A DNA stretch of 64,000 nucleotides, taken from Leclercia sp. 29361 (lineage in GTDB: Bacteria > Pseudomonadota > Gammaproteobacteria > Enterobacterales > Enterobacteriaceae). The notes beneath the pieces were generated by a model. That model did not search any database and was not told where the DNA came from. It worked only from the letters and a program-made list of their open reading frames with translations. The translations under genes were made by a program, and so were the position numbers. Each line of letters starts with the position of its first letter. The stretch's first letter is position 1. The DNA lies in the NCBI RefSeq assembly GCF_011290365.1, contig NZ_CP049786.1, forward strand, positions 248,001-312,000, in the 5' to 3' direction. Positions 21,260 through 29,565 of the stretch are shown one piece after another.

Positions 21260-22297
21260 ATGCATCATATCAAAGAGTCCATAAACGCGTTGAAAACCAG
21301 CGTGATACCTGAGAAATCAGCTGAATTCCCGCCGCACCGTTTCTCCATCGCGCCGATGCTCGACTGGACAGACAGACACTGCCGCTACTTCCTGCGCCTG
21401 CTGTCGCGCCATACCCTGCTCTATACCGAGATGGTGACCACCGGGGCGATTATTCATGGCAAGGGCGACTACCTCGCCTTCAGCGAAGAGGAGCATCCGG
21501 TAGCGTTGCAGCTCGGCGGCAGCGATCCGGCCGCGCTGGCGCACTGCGCGAAGCTGGCAGAGGCGCGCGGCTACGACGAGATCAACCTCAACGTCGGCTG
21601 CCCTTCCGATCGCGTGCAGAACGGTATGTTCGGTGCCTGCCTGATGGGCAATGCGCAACTGGTGGCCGACTGCGTGAAAGCGATGCGCGATGTGGTCTCC
21701 ATTCCGGTGACGGTCAAAACCCGTATCGGCATCGACGATCAGGACAGCTACGAATTTCTCTGCGACTTCATCGGCACGGTGGCCGGCAAGGGCGAGTGCG
21801 AGATGTTTATCATCCACGCCCGTAAAGCCTGGCTCTCTGGCCTGAGCCCGAAAGAGAACCGGGAGATCCCGCCTCTGGACTACCCCCGCGTTTATCAGCT
21901 GAAGCGTGATTTCCCGCAGCTGACGATGTCGATCAACGGCGGCATCAAGTCCCTTGACGAGGCCAAAGCGCATTTACAGCATATGGATGGCGTGATGGTG
22001 GGGCGCGAGGCGTACCAGAACCCGGGCGTGCTGGCAGCGGTGGATCGTGAGATCTTCGGTGTGGACAGCGCCGATCGCGATCCGGTGGCAGTGGTGCGGG
22101 CGATGTATCCCTACATTGAACGCGAGCTGAGCAACGGTACCTATCTGGGCCACGTGACCCGCCACATGCTGGGTCTGTTCCAGGGGATCCCGGGCGCGCG
22201 CCAGTGGCGCCGTTACCTGAGTGAAAATGCTCATAAAGCCGGTGCCGATATTGAAGTGCTGGAACAGGCGCTGCGTCTGGTGGCAGACAAGCGATAA
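21260..22297 (+). CDS. dusA: tRNA-dihydrouridine(20/20a) synthase DusA
   Basis: FMN enzyme that reduces U20/U20a in the tRNA D-loop, 345 residues. It has the TIM-barrel FMN-binding start [17 protein letters not shown], the catalytic cysteine in [19 protein letters not shown] and NGGIKS, all as in E. coli DusA. The first 30 residues ([15 protein letters not shown]...) differ from E. coli and are less certain. The ribosome-binding site before 21260 is poor, and a GTG at 21302 is an alternative start. The 5' end of dusA is a known integration site for mobile elements, and the sequence just upstream here is repeat-bearing and accessory. Confidence 0.93.
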   Translation: MHHIKESINALKTSVIPEKSAEFPPHRFSIAPMLDWTDRHCRYFLRLLSRHTLLYTEMVTTGAIIHGKGDYLAFSEEEHPVALQLGGSDPAALAHCAKLAEARGYDEINLNVGCPSDRVQNGMFGACLMGNAQLVADCVKAMRDVVSIPVTVKTRIGIDDQDSYEFLCDFIGTVAGKGECEMFIIHARKAWLSGLSPKENREIPPLDYPRVYQLKRDFPQLTMSINGGIKSLDEAKAHLQHMDGVMVGREAYQNPGVLAAVDREIFGVDSADRDPVAVVRAMYPYIERELSNGTYLGHVTRHMLGLFQGIPGARQWRRYLSENAHKAGADIEVLEQALRLVADKR

Positions 22298-22326
22298 TTT
22301 TCACTAAAACTTCGTCAAATTCACCA

Positions 22327-22354
22327 CGCCCGGCGCAATATCGTCGGGCGTTTT
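22327..22354 (+). terminator. Rho-independent terminator of dusA
   Basis: Nine-base stem CGCCCGGCG / CGTCGGGCG (one G-T pair) with loop CAATAT, followed by TTTTGCTTTT. Confidence 0.9.
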
Positions 22355-22360
22355 GCTTTT

Positions 22361-22395
22361 AACTCAATGAGTTATATTTTGGCACGGATCTTGTA
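22361..22395 (+). promoter_or_regulatory. Sigma-54 promoter and PspF-type upstream site of pspG
   Basis: TGGCACGGATCTTGTA (22380-22395) has the -24 GG and a -12-like TTGTA at sigma-54 spacing. Immediately upstream lies the perfect palindrome AACTCAATGAGTT (22361-22373). In E. coli, pspG is transcribed by sigma-54 with the activator PspF, and this layout agrees, although the palindrome is closer to the promoter than most activator sites. Confidence 0.75.
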
Positions 22396-22441
22396 ATGGT
22401 ATTACTCAGCGTATCGTTGTGATGCATTTCGGGAGAGAGCC

Positions 22442-22684
22442 ATGCTGGAACTACTTTTTGTGATTGGATTTTTTGTCATGTTGATGGCAACCGGCGTCTC
22501 GCTGCTGGGGATCATTGCCGCGCTGGTGGTCGCCACCGTGGTGATGTTTATCGGCGGACTGTTTGCCCTGATGCTGAAACTGCTGCCGTGGTTGCTGCTG
22601 GCCGTGGCGGTGGTGTGGGCGATACGGGCGATTAAATCGCCAAAAATCCCACGCTATCAGCGCAATAACCGCTTTCGTTACTAA
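22442..22684 (+). CDS. pspG: Phage shock protein G
   Basis: Inner-membrane protein of 80 residues with two hydrophobic helices (LLFVIGFFVMLMATGVSLLG and LLPWLLLAVAVVWAIRAI) and a basic C-terminus, almost identical to E. coli PspG. It is an effector of the phage-shock envelope-stress response, unlinked from the pspABCDE operon. The ATG follows GGGAGAG. The sigma-54-type promoter directly upstream supports stress induction by PspF. Confidence 0.95.
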   Translation: MLELLFVIGFFVMLMATGVSLLGIIAALVVATVVMFIGGLFALMLKLLPWLLLAVAVVWAIRAIKSPKIPRYQRNNRFRY

Positions 22685-22821
22685 GGTATTGAGTGGTTCG
22701 TCACATCCTTGCAACTTTTACGGCAGCATTGCTTAGAACGGAATAGGATTTACTTATCGAATCTGTCACTATTGCCGCCGTTAAAGAATTCATCGCGCTG
22801 TACCCTACATACAGCCGAACT

Positions 22822-22858
22822 AAAAAAAGAAAAGAAAAGGGCTTCCTTCGGGAAGCCC
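22822..22858 (-). terminator. Terminator of qorA
   Basis: Stem GGGCTTCC / GGAAGCCC (22839-22846, 22851-22858) around TTCG. On the minus strand it is followed by TTTTCTTTTCTTTTTTT (22838-22822). The plus-strand side is also T-rich, so it may work both ways. Confidence 0.9.
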
Positions 22859-22867
22859 AATTTCTTT

Positions 22868-23851
22868 TTAGGGGATCAGTAAACTCGAACCCTGCGTCGC
22901 CCGGCTCTCCAGCACCTCATGCGCGCGTTGCGCGTCACTCAGCGGATACCTCTGCGCCTCAGCCACATCCACCTTAATCACCCCGCTGGCAATCAACGAG
23001 AACAGCTCGTTGCTGGCCTCAACCAGTTCGTCATGATTAGTGATGTAACCCTGCAGCGAAGGGCGGGTGGCAAACAGCGAGCCTTTCTGGTTAAGAATGC
23101 CCAGATTGACGCCGGTCACCGGGCCGGAGGCGTTGCCGAAGCTGACCATCAGGCCCCGGCGCTGCAGACAGTCCAGCGAGGCTTCCCAGGTATCTTTGCC
23201 CACCGAGTCATACACCACGCGCACCTTTTTACCGCCGGTGATCTCTTTCACCCGCTCAACGATGCTCTCTTCGCGGTAGTTAATTACCTGCCAGGCACCC
23301 GCCTGCAGCGCGCGCTGCGCCTTTTGCGCGTTGCCAACGGTGCCGATCAGCTTGGCCCCCAGCGCTTTTGCCCACTGGCAGGCAATCAGCCCGACGCCGC
23401 CTGCGGCCGCGTGGAACAGGAACTGTTCGTCAGGTTTGATCTCATAGGTTTTGCGCAACAGATAAAAGACCGTCAGCCCTTTCAGGAAGGAGGCGGCGGC
23501 CTGCTCGAAGGAGATGGCATCCGGCAGAATGGCGGCTTTATCCGCCGGCACGTTGTGAACCGAGCTGTAGGCGCCGAGGGCGGATTGCGCATACACCACG
23601 CGGTCGCCCTCCTTTATATGCTTAACGGCGCTGCCCACTTTCACCACTACACCGGCCGCCTCGGTACCCAGCCCGCTAGGCAGGGCCGGAGGCGGATAGA
23701 GGCCCCCGCGGATATAGGTATCAATGTAGTTAATGCCAATGGCTTTGTTTTCGACCTGGATTTCCTGCTCGCCTGGCGCGGCGGGCGTAAACTCTACCGC
23801 CCGCAAAACCTCCGGGCCGCCGTGCTTATGAAATTCAATACGCGTTGCCAT
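22868..23851 (-). CDS. qorA: NADPH-dependent quinone oxidoreductase
   Basis: Cytoplasmic medium-chain dehydrogenase/reductase of the zeta-crystallin type, 327 residues as in E. coli Qor. The GroES-like N-terminal domain contains GINYIDTYIRGGLYPPP. The Rossmann domain has the NADPH-binding AAAGGVGLIACQWAKALGAK (about residue 145). No zinc-ligand pattern is present, as expected for this subfamily. I chose the ATG at 23851, with GGAGGGAGC upstream, over 23896 because the N-terminus MATRIEFHKHGGPEVL is conserved. Divergent from dnaB across 71 bases. Confidence 0.95.
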   Translation of the reverse strand: MATRIEFHKHGGPEVLRAVEFTPAAPGEQEIQVENKAIGINYIDTYIRGGLYPPPALPSGLGTEAAGVVVKVGSAVKHIKEGDRVVYAQSALGAYSSVHNVPADKAAILPDAISFEQAAASFLKGLTVFYLLRKTYEIKPDEQFLFHAAAGGVGLIACQWAKALGAKLIGTVGNAQKAQRALQAGAWQVINYREESIVERVKEITGGKKVRVVYDSVGKDTWEASLDCLQRRGLMVSFGNASGPVTGVNLGILNQKGSLFATRPSLQGYITNHDELVEASNELFSLIASGVIKVDVAEAQRYPLSDAQRAHEVLESRATQGSSLLIP

Positions 23852-23922
23852 GCTCCCTCCATTAGAATTAGAAAATATGGTAATCTTTCGACCCACTCTC
23901 TATCTCGGTAACTCCATTCACT

Positions 23923-25335
23923 ATGGCAGGAAACAAACCCTTCAACAAACAGACTGAACCCCGTGAACGCGATCCGCAGTTAGCCGGGTTAAAAGTCCCG
24001 CCGCACTCGATTGAAGCGGAACAGTCGGTGTTGGGCGGTTTAATGCTGGATAACGAGCGCTGGGACGACGTTGCCGAGCGCGTCGTCACAGACGACTTCT
24101 ATACCCGCCCGCACCGCCATATCTTTACCGAGATGGCGCGTCTGCAGGAGTCGGGTAGCCCCATCGATCTGATCACCCTCGCGGAATCGCTGGAGCGTCA
24201 GGGGCAACTGGAGACCGTTGGCGGCTTCGCCTATCTGGCCGAATTATCGAAAAACACGCCAAGTGCAGCGAACATCAGCGCCTATGCTGATATCGTACGC
24301 GAACGTGCGGTGGTGCGTGACATGATCTCCGTCGCCAACGAGATCGCCGAAGCTGGTTTTGATCCGCAGGGGCGTAACAGCGACGAACTGCTCGACCTGG
24401 CCGAGTCCCGGGTCTTTAAAATCGCCGAAAGCCGCGCCAATAAAGACGAAGGGCCGAAGAACATTGCCGACGTTCTCGATTCGACCATTGCGCGTATCGA
24501 ACAGCTGTTCCAGCAGCCGCACGACGGGGTTACCGGGGTTAACACCGGCTATGACGATCTGAATAAAAAGACCGCCGGTCTTCAGCCGTCGGATCTGATC
24601 ATCGTCGCCGCGCGTCCGTCGATGGGTAAAACCACCTTTGCGATGAACCTCGTCGAAAACGCGGCGATGTTGCAGGATAAACCAGTATTAATCTTCAGTC
24701 TGGAGATGCCATCAGACCAGATCATGATGCGTTCTCTGGCTTCGCTGTCCCGCGTGGACCAGACCCGCATTCGTACCGGCCAGCTGGACGACGAGGACTG
24801 GGCGCGGATCTCCGGCACCATGGGCATTCTGCTGGAAAAACGGAACATCTATATCGATGACTCCTCCGGCCTGACGCCAACGGAAGTGCGCTCCCGCGCG
24901 CGCCGAATCGCCCGTGAGCACGGCGGCATTGGCCTGATCATGATCGACTACCTCCAGCTGATGCGCGTTCCATCGCTGTCGGACAACCGTACCCTGGAAA
25001 TTGCCGAAATCTCCCGCTCGCTGAAAGCGCTGGCGAAAGAGTTGCAGGTGCCGGTGGTGGCGCTGTCGCAGCTTAACCGCTCCCTGGAGCAGCGTGCCGA
25101 CAAGCGTCCGGTCAACTCCGATCTGCGTGAATCGGGCTCCATCGAGCAGGATGCCGACTTAATCATGTTCATCTACCGTGATGAGGTTTATCACGAGAAC
25201 AGCGACCTGAAAGGCATCGCAGAAATTATTATTGGTAAGCAGCGTAACGGCCCCATCGGTACGGTGCGTCTGACCTTTAACGGCCAATGGTCACGCTTTG
25301 ATAACTATGCGGGACCGCAATATGATGATGAGTGA
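23923..25335 (+). CDS. dnaB: Replicative DNA helicase DnaB
   Basis: Hexameric 5'-3' helicase of the replication fork, 470 residues (E. coli 471). The N-terminal domain (about 1-150) binds DnaG primase. The C-terminal RecA-like domain has Walker A ARPSMGKTTFAMNL (about 227-240), Walker B and H3 around IMIDYLQLM, and the arginine-rich LNRSLEQRADKRP. There is no intein or insertion. The start ATG follows TCGGTAA, a weak Shine-Dalgarno, as in relatives. It precedes alr by 16 bases. Confidence 0.98.
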   Translation: MAGNKPFNKQTEPRERDPQLAGLKVPPHSIEAEQSVLGGLMLDNERWDDVAERVVTDDFYTRPHRHIFTEMARLQESGSPIDLITLAESLERQGQLETVGGFAYLAELSKNTPSAANISAYADIVRERAVVRDMISVANEIAEAGFDPQGRNSDELLDLAESRVFKIAESRANKDEGPKNIADVLDSTIARIEQLFQQPHDGVTGVNTGYDDLNKKTAGLQPSDLIIVAARPSMGKTTFAMNLVENAAMLQDKPVLIFSLEMPSDQIMMRSLASLSRVDQTRIRTGQLDDEDWARISGTMGILLEKRNIYIDDSSGLTPTEVRSRARRIAREHGGIGLIMIDYLQLMRVPSLSDNRTLEIAEISRSLKALAKELQVPVVALSQLNRSLEQRADKRPVNSDLRESGSIEQDADLIMFIYRDEVYHENSDLKGIAEIIIGKQRNGPIGTVRLTFNGQWSRFDNYAGPQYDDE

Positions 25336-25351
25336 TTTCTAAGGAATTCAA

Positions 25352-26431
25352 ATGCAAGCGGCAACTGTAGTCATTAACCGCCGCGCTCTGCGACACAACC
25401 TGCAACGCCTGCGTGAACTGGCTCCCGCCAGCAAACTGGTTGCAGTCGTGAAAGCGAACGCTTACGGACACGGTCTGATCGAGACCACGCGAACGCTCCC
25501 CGATGCCGACGCCTTTGGCGTCGCCCGTCTCGAAGAAGCCCTGCGCCTGCGCGAAGGGGGCATCACCCAGCCGATCCTGCTGCTCGAAGGCTTCTTTAAT
25601 GGTGCCGACCTGCCGACCATCGCCGCAAAACAGCTGCATACCGCCGTGCACAACATGGAGCAGCTCGAGGCACTGGAGAACACGGTGCTCTGCGAGCCTG
25701 TCACCGTGTGGATGAAGCTCGACACCGGCATGCACCGCCTGGGCGTGCGTCCGGAACAGGCGGAGGCCTTTTATCAGCGCTTAAGCCAGTGCCAGAACGT
25801 TCGCCAGCCGGTCAATATCGTCAGCCATTTCGCCCGGGCCGACGAGCCCGAGTGCGGCGCGACCGAACAGCAGCTCGATATCTTCAACACCTTCTGCGAA
25901 GGCAAGCCGGGGATGCGCTCGATCGCGGCCTCCGGCGGTATTCTTCTGTGGCCGCAGTCCCACTTCGACTGGGCGCGTCCTGGCATAATCCTGTACGGCG
26001 TTTCGCCGCTGGAGGGCCAACCCTGGGGGCCGGACTTCGGTTTTCAGCCGGTGATGTCGCTCACCTCCAGCCTGATTGCGGTGCGCGAGCACAAAGCCGG
26101 GGAGCCGGTAGGCTACGGCGGCACCTGGGTCAGCGAGCGTGACACCCGTCTGGGCGTGGTGGCGATGGGCTATGGCGACGGCTACCCGCGCGCTGCTCCC
26201 TCCGGTACGCCAGTGCTGGTCAACGGTCGGGAAGTGACTATCGTCGGACGCGTGGCGATGGACATGATCTGCGTTGACCTCGGGCCAGAGGCGCAGGAGA
26301 GAGCGGGCGATCCGGTGACCCTGTGGGGTGAAGGATTACCCGTGGAGCGGATTGCAGAAATAACAAAAGTGAGTGCTTACGAACTTATTACCCGACTGAC
26401 GTCGCGGGTGGCGATGCACTACCTCGATTGA
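25352..26431 (+). CDS. alr: Alanine racemase, biosynthetic
   Basis: PLP enzyme that supplies D-alanine for peptidoglycan, 359 residues as in E. coli Alr. The PLP lysine is K34 in [11 protein letters not shown]. The catalytic tyrosine lies in VGYGGTW (about residue 255). The N-terminal TIM barrel and the C-terminal beta domain ([11 protein letters not shown]) are complete. The start follows AAGGAATTC. It lies close behind dnaB and may be partly co-transcribed. Confidence 0.97.
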   Translation: MQAATVVINRRALRHNLQRLRELAPASKLVAVVKANAYGHGLIETTRTLPDADAFGVARLEEALRLREGGITQPILLLEGFFNGADLPTIAAKQLHTAVHNMEQLEALENTVLCEPVTVWMKLDTGMHRLGVRPEQAEAFYQRLSQCQNVRQPVNIVSHFARADEPECGATEQQLDIFNTFCEGKPGMRSIAASGGILLWPQSHFDWARPGIILYGVSPLEGQPWGPDFGFQPVMSLTSSLIAVREHKAGEPVGYGGTWVSERDTRLGVVAMGYGDGYPRAAPSGTPVLVNGREVTIVGRVAMDMICVDLGPEAQERAGDPVTLWGEGLPVERIAEITKVSAYELITRLTSRVAMHYLD

Positions 26432-26441
26432 TCCCGACTTT

Positions 26442-26463
26442 CCCTCTCCCTCCAGGGAGAGGG
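26442..26463. repeat. Short copy of the CCCTCTCCC hairpin repeat, alr-tyrB gap
   Basis: CCCTCTCCC (26442-26450) and GGGAGAGGG (26455-26463) form a perfect nine-base stem with a TCCA loop. It lacks the CCTCACCC outer arm of the full-length copies. It probably ends alr transcription or lies in the tyrB leader. Confidence 0.7.
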
Positions 26464-26577
26464 AGTAAAGCAGGTTCTGCCGCCCACACCCCATCTTCCT
26501 TAACATCCTCTCGATCTTCTTCTGCTTCCGGTTTATTGTTGAATTCCCTGCCTCATTATTATCCGGAGAACCATCGC

Positions 26578-27771
26578 GTGTTCCAGAAAGTCGACGCCTA
26601 TGCTGGCGACCCCATCCTCTCCTTAATGGAGCGTTTCAAAGAAGATCCCCGGGGCGATAAAGTTAACCTCAGTATCGGTCTGTACTACAACGAAGCAGGC
26701 ATTATTCCGCAGCTGCAGGCGGTGGCCAAAGCCGAAGCACGTCTCAATGCCACGCCGCACGGTGCGTCGTTCTATCTGCCGATGGAAGGGCTGAACAGCT
26801 ATCGTCACACCATTGCTCCGCTGCTGTTTGGCGCAGATCATCCGGTGCTGGTGGAAAAGCGTGTTGCCACCATCCAGACCCTGGGCGGCTCAGGCGCGCT
26901 GAAGGTGGGTGCCGACTTCCTGCACAAGTATTTCCCGGAATCCGCTGTCTGGGTGAGCGACCCGACCTGGGAAAACCATGTCGCCATCTTTGAAGGCGCG
27001 GGCTTCACGGTTAACACCTACCCATGGTTTGACGATCAGACCAACGGCGTGCGCGTTGGCGCGTTGCTGGAAAAACTGAGCACCCTGCCGGAGCGCAGTA
27101 TCGTGCTGCTGCACCCGTGCTGCCATAACCCGACCGGTGCCGATCTGACCAACGATCAGTGGGATGCGGTGATTGAAGTGCTGAAGGCCCGCAACCTGAT
27201 CCCGTTCCTCGACATTGCCTATCAGGGCTTTGGCGCCGGGATGGAAGAGGACGCCTACGCCATTCGCGCCATCGCCAGCGCAGGCCTGCCGGCGCTGGTC
27301 AGCAACTCCTTCTCCAAAATCTTCTCGCTGTATGGCGAGCGTGTCGGTGGCCTGTCGGTGGTCTGCGAAGATCAGGATGCCGCCGGACGCGTGCTGGGCC
27401 AGCTGAAAGCCACCGTGCGTCGTATCTACTCCAGCCCGCCAAACTTTGGTGCGCAAGTGGTGGCGACCGTGCTGGGCGATGACGAGCTCAAAGCCGAATG
27501 GCTGGCGGAAGTGGAGGCGATGCGTACCCGTATCCTTTCCATGCGTCAGACGCTGGTCGAGGTGCTGAAAGAGGCGGTTCCAGGGCATAATTTCGACTAC
27601 CTGCTGCAGCAGCGCGGCATGTTCAGCTACACCGGCTTTAGCGCGCAGCAGGTGGATCGCCTGCGGGATGAGTTTGGTGTCTACCTGATTGCCAGCGGAC
27701 GCATGTGCGTGGCGGGCCTGAACAGCAGCAATGTTCAGCGCGTAGCGCAGGCCTTTGCCGCTGTAATGTAA
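26578..27771 (+). CDS. tyrB: Aromatic-amino-acid aminotransferase
   Basis: PLP class I aminotransferase of 397 residues that makes tyrosine, phenylalanine and leucine from their keto acids. The start is a GTG at 26578 with GGAGA ten bases upstream. This reproduces the family N-terminus (M/V)[13 protein letters not shown], whereas an upstream in-frame ATG at 26428 overlaps alr and adds 50 unlikely residues. The PLP lysine sits in [16 protein letters not shown] (about K247), and the substrate arginine in [11 protein letters not shown]. coli tyrB is repressed by TyrR, but I see no TGTAAA-N6-TTTACA box in the 146-base upstream gap. Confidence 0.95.
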   Translation: MFQKVDAYAGDPILSLMERFKEDPRGDKVNLSIGLYYNEAGIIPQLQAVAKAEARLNATPHGASFYLPMEGLNSYRHTIAPLLFGADHPVLVEKRVATIQTLGGSGALKVGADFLHKYFPESAVWVSDPTWENHVAIFEGAGFTVNTYPWFDDQTNGVRVGALLEKLSTLPERSIVLLHPCCHNPTGADLTNDQWDAVIEVLKARNLIPFLDIAYQGFGAGMEEDAYAIRAIASAGLPALVSNSFSKIFSLYGERVGGLSVVCEDQDAAGRVLGQLKATVRRIYSSPPNFGAQVVATVLGDDELKAEWLAEVEAMRTRILSMRQTLVEVLKEAVPGHNFDYLLQQRGMFSYTGFSAQQVDRLRDEFGVYLIASGRMCVAGLNSSNVQRVAQAFAAVM

Positions 27772-27963
27772 GTACTTACTCACGGCCTCCTTCTTTTGCG
27801 AGGGGGCCGGAATGGGTAAAACCCCGTGTTGTGATATCCCTCTTTTTATTACGGCTTATATAAAAAATCCCCTTTCAATCCCCTGCGGCTACGGTTATTT
27901 TCGATGTGGTTTTTGACCATCCGCTCAAAATAAAAATAACGGTTTAAATATTCAGGGGAAAAT

Positions 27964-28677
27964 ATGCGCAAGATCACACAGGCGCTCAGCGCTGTCTGCT
28001 TATTGCTCTCACTCAGCCACCCGGCGGTGGCGCGCCCCTCATCACCTCCACCACTCTACACCGGCACCAATGCCGCCAGGCTGGCCGAGCAGGCCCCAAT
28101 CCACTGGGTGTCCGTGGCCCAGATTGAAAACAGCCTGATGGGACGTGCGCCCATGTCGGTAGGATTTGATATCGATGACACCGTGCTGTTCTCCAGCCCG
28201 GGCTTCTGGCGGGGTAAAAAGAGCTGGTCGCCGGAAAGCGACGATTACCTGAAAAACCCGGATTTCTGGCAGCAGATGAACAACGGCTGGGATGAGTTCA
28301 GCATTCCGAAAGAGGTGGCCCGCGCGCTGATTGCCATGCACGTTAAGCGTGGCGACAGGATCTGGTTTATTACCGGGCGTCATGCCACTAAAACCGAATC
28401 CGTCACCAAAGCCTTGCAGGACGCCTTTCTGATCCCCGCCGCGGCCATGAACCCGGTTATTTTTGCCGGTGAGAGCTCAGGCAGAAACAACAAAGCCTCG
28501 TGGATGGAGCAGAAGCAGCTCAAGATTTACTACGGCGACGCCGACAGCGACATCATTGCTGCTCGCGAGGCGGGGGCCAGAGGCATTCGGGTGCTGCGTG
28601 CCTCCAACTCAACCTGGAAACCGCTGCCGCAGGCCGGGGCGTTTGGCGAAGAGGTGATCGTCAATTCAGAATACTGA
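27964..28677 (+). CDS. aphA: Class B acid phosphatase AphA
   Basis: Periplasmic HAD-superfamily phosphatase/phosphotransferase of 237 residues, as in E. coli. A signal peptide ends near HPAVARPSS. The nucleophile motif [15 protein letters not shown], motif [12 protein letters not shown] and motif [15 protein letters not shown] are present. It acts as a tetramer on small phosphomonoesters and nucleotides. The ATG follows CAGGGGAAA. The 192-base gap before it has a perfect palindrome GTAAGTACTTAC over the tyrB stop and AT-rich sequence, with no clear operator. Confidence 0.95.
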   Translation: MRKITQALSAVCLLLSLSHPAVARPSSPPPLYTGTNAARLAEQAPIHWVSVAQIENSLMGRAPMSVGFDIDDTVLFSSPGFWRGKKSWSPESDDYLKNPDFWQQMNNGWDEFSIPKEVARALIAMHVKRGDRIWFITGRHATKTESVTKALQDAFLIPAAAMNPVIFAGESSGRNNKASWMEQKQLKIYYGDADSDIIAAREAGARGIRVLRASNSTWKPLPQAGAFGEEVIVNSEY

Positions 28678-28792
28678 GTACCTTATCGCGGCAGGAAAGA
28701 CGCTTTTTTAAGCAGATTTACCCGCTACGGGTTTTACCTTTCGTCGTATTGCTGCACACTTAGAGTGATTATCCTGTAGAACGGAGCAGCAC

Positions 28793-29209
28793 ATGTGGTA
28801 TCAGCAAACCCTGACCCTGCGCGCCAGGTCCCGAGGTTTTCACCTGGTGACGGACGAGGTCCTCGGACAGATCCGCGATCTATCCCGCATCAAGGTCGGT
28901 TTACTGCATCTGTTACTGCAACACACGTCAGCCTCTCTCACCCTCAACGAGAATTGCGATCCCACCGTCCGTTCCGATATGGAGCAGCATTTTCTCAAAT
29001 CCGTTCCCGATGATGCCCGTTGGGAACATGATGACGAGGGGCCAGACGACATGCCTTCCCATATTAAATCCTCCTTGCTGGGCGTCTCTTTGCTGCTGCC
29101 GGTCAATCACGGCCGCGTGCAGCTCGGCACCTGGCAGGGGATCTGGCTGGGAGAACACCGTATCCATGGCGGTTCGCGCACCATTATCGCGACGCTACAA
29201 GGGGAATAA
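28793..29209 (+). CDS. yjbQ: YjbQ, UPF0047 family protein
   Basis: A 138-residue protein of the UPF0047/YjbQ family, named for weak thiamin-phosphate-synthase-like activity in some members; its physiological role is unknown. Conserved residues include [18 protein letters not shown] (family signature with histidine), [16 protein letters not shown] and [12 protein letters not shown]. The start follows ACGGAGC. It is immediately upstream of yjbR, whose possible first ATG overlaps the yjbQ stop. Confidence 0.93.
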   Translation: MWYQQTLTLRARSRGFHLVTDEVLGQIRDLSRIKVGLLHLLLQHTSASLTLNENCDPTVRSDMEQHFLKSVPDDARWEHDDEGPDDMPSHIKSSLLGVSLLLPVNHGRVQLGTWQGIWLGEHRIHGGSRTIIATLQGE

Positions 29210-29211
29210 TG

Positions 29212-29565
29212 ATGACAATTTCGGAGATACTTCAGTACTGCATGAATAAGCCGGGTGCGGAGCAAAGCGTGCACAGCGACTGGAAGGCAACCCAGATTAA
29301 GGTTGCAGACGTGCTGTTTGCGATGGTGAAAGATGTGGAAGGGCGTCCGGCGGCCGCGCTAAAAACCAGCCCGGAACTGGCGGATCTGCTGCGCCAGCAG
29401 CATACCGACGTGCGTCCCAGCAAGCACCTGAATAAGGCGCACTGGAGCACGGTCTATCTGGATGGATCGATACCGGATTCGCAGATTTACTATCTGGTGG
29501 ATGCCTCTTACAAGCAGGCGGTGGAACTGCTGCCGGAGATGACCCGGCAGCAGCTGTCAGTCTGA
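29212..29565 (+). CDS. yjbR: MmcQ/YjbR family DNA-binding-like protein
   Basis: A 117-residue protein of the YjbR/MmcQ family, a CyaY-like fold suggested to bind DNA; function unknown. KPGAEQSVHSDWKATQIKV and NKAHWSTVYLDG are the family landmarks. Two tandem ATGs exist at 29209 (overlapping the yjbQ stop as TAATG) and 29212. I used 29212 because it gives the family start MTISE. Its stop at 29565 is directly adjacent to the uvrA stop on the opposite strand, so the genes converge with no gap and no room for a terminator. Confidence 0.9.
   Translation: MTISEILQYCMNKPGAEQSVHSDWKATQIKVADVLFAMVKDVEGRPAAALKTSPELADLLRQQHTDVRPSKHLNKAHWSTVYLDGSIPDSQIYYLVDASYKQAVELLPEMTRQQLSV

Noticed and set aside
22755-22867. 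Coding-like stretch (IESVTIAAVKEFIALYPTY) between pspG and qorA
   Set aside because: No start codon with a ribosome-binding site, and the frame runs through the terminator into qorA antisense; at most a decayed fragment.
27768-27779. Perfect 12-base palindrome GTAAGTACTTAC over the tyrB stop
   Set aside because: Too short and isolated to assign; no known operator of this sequence.
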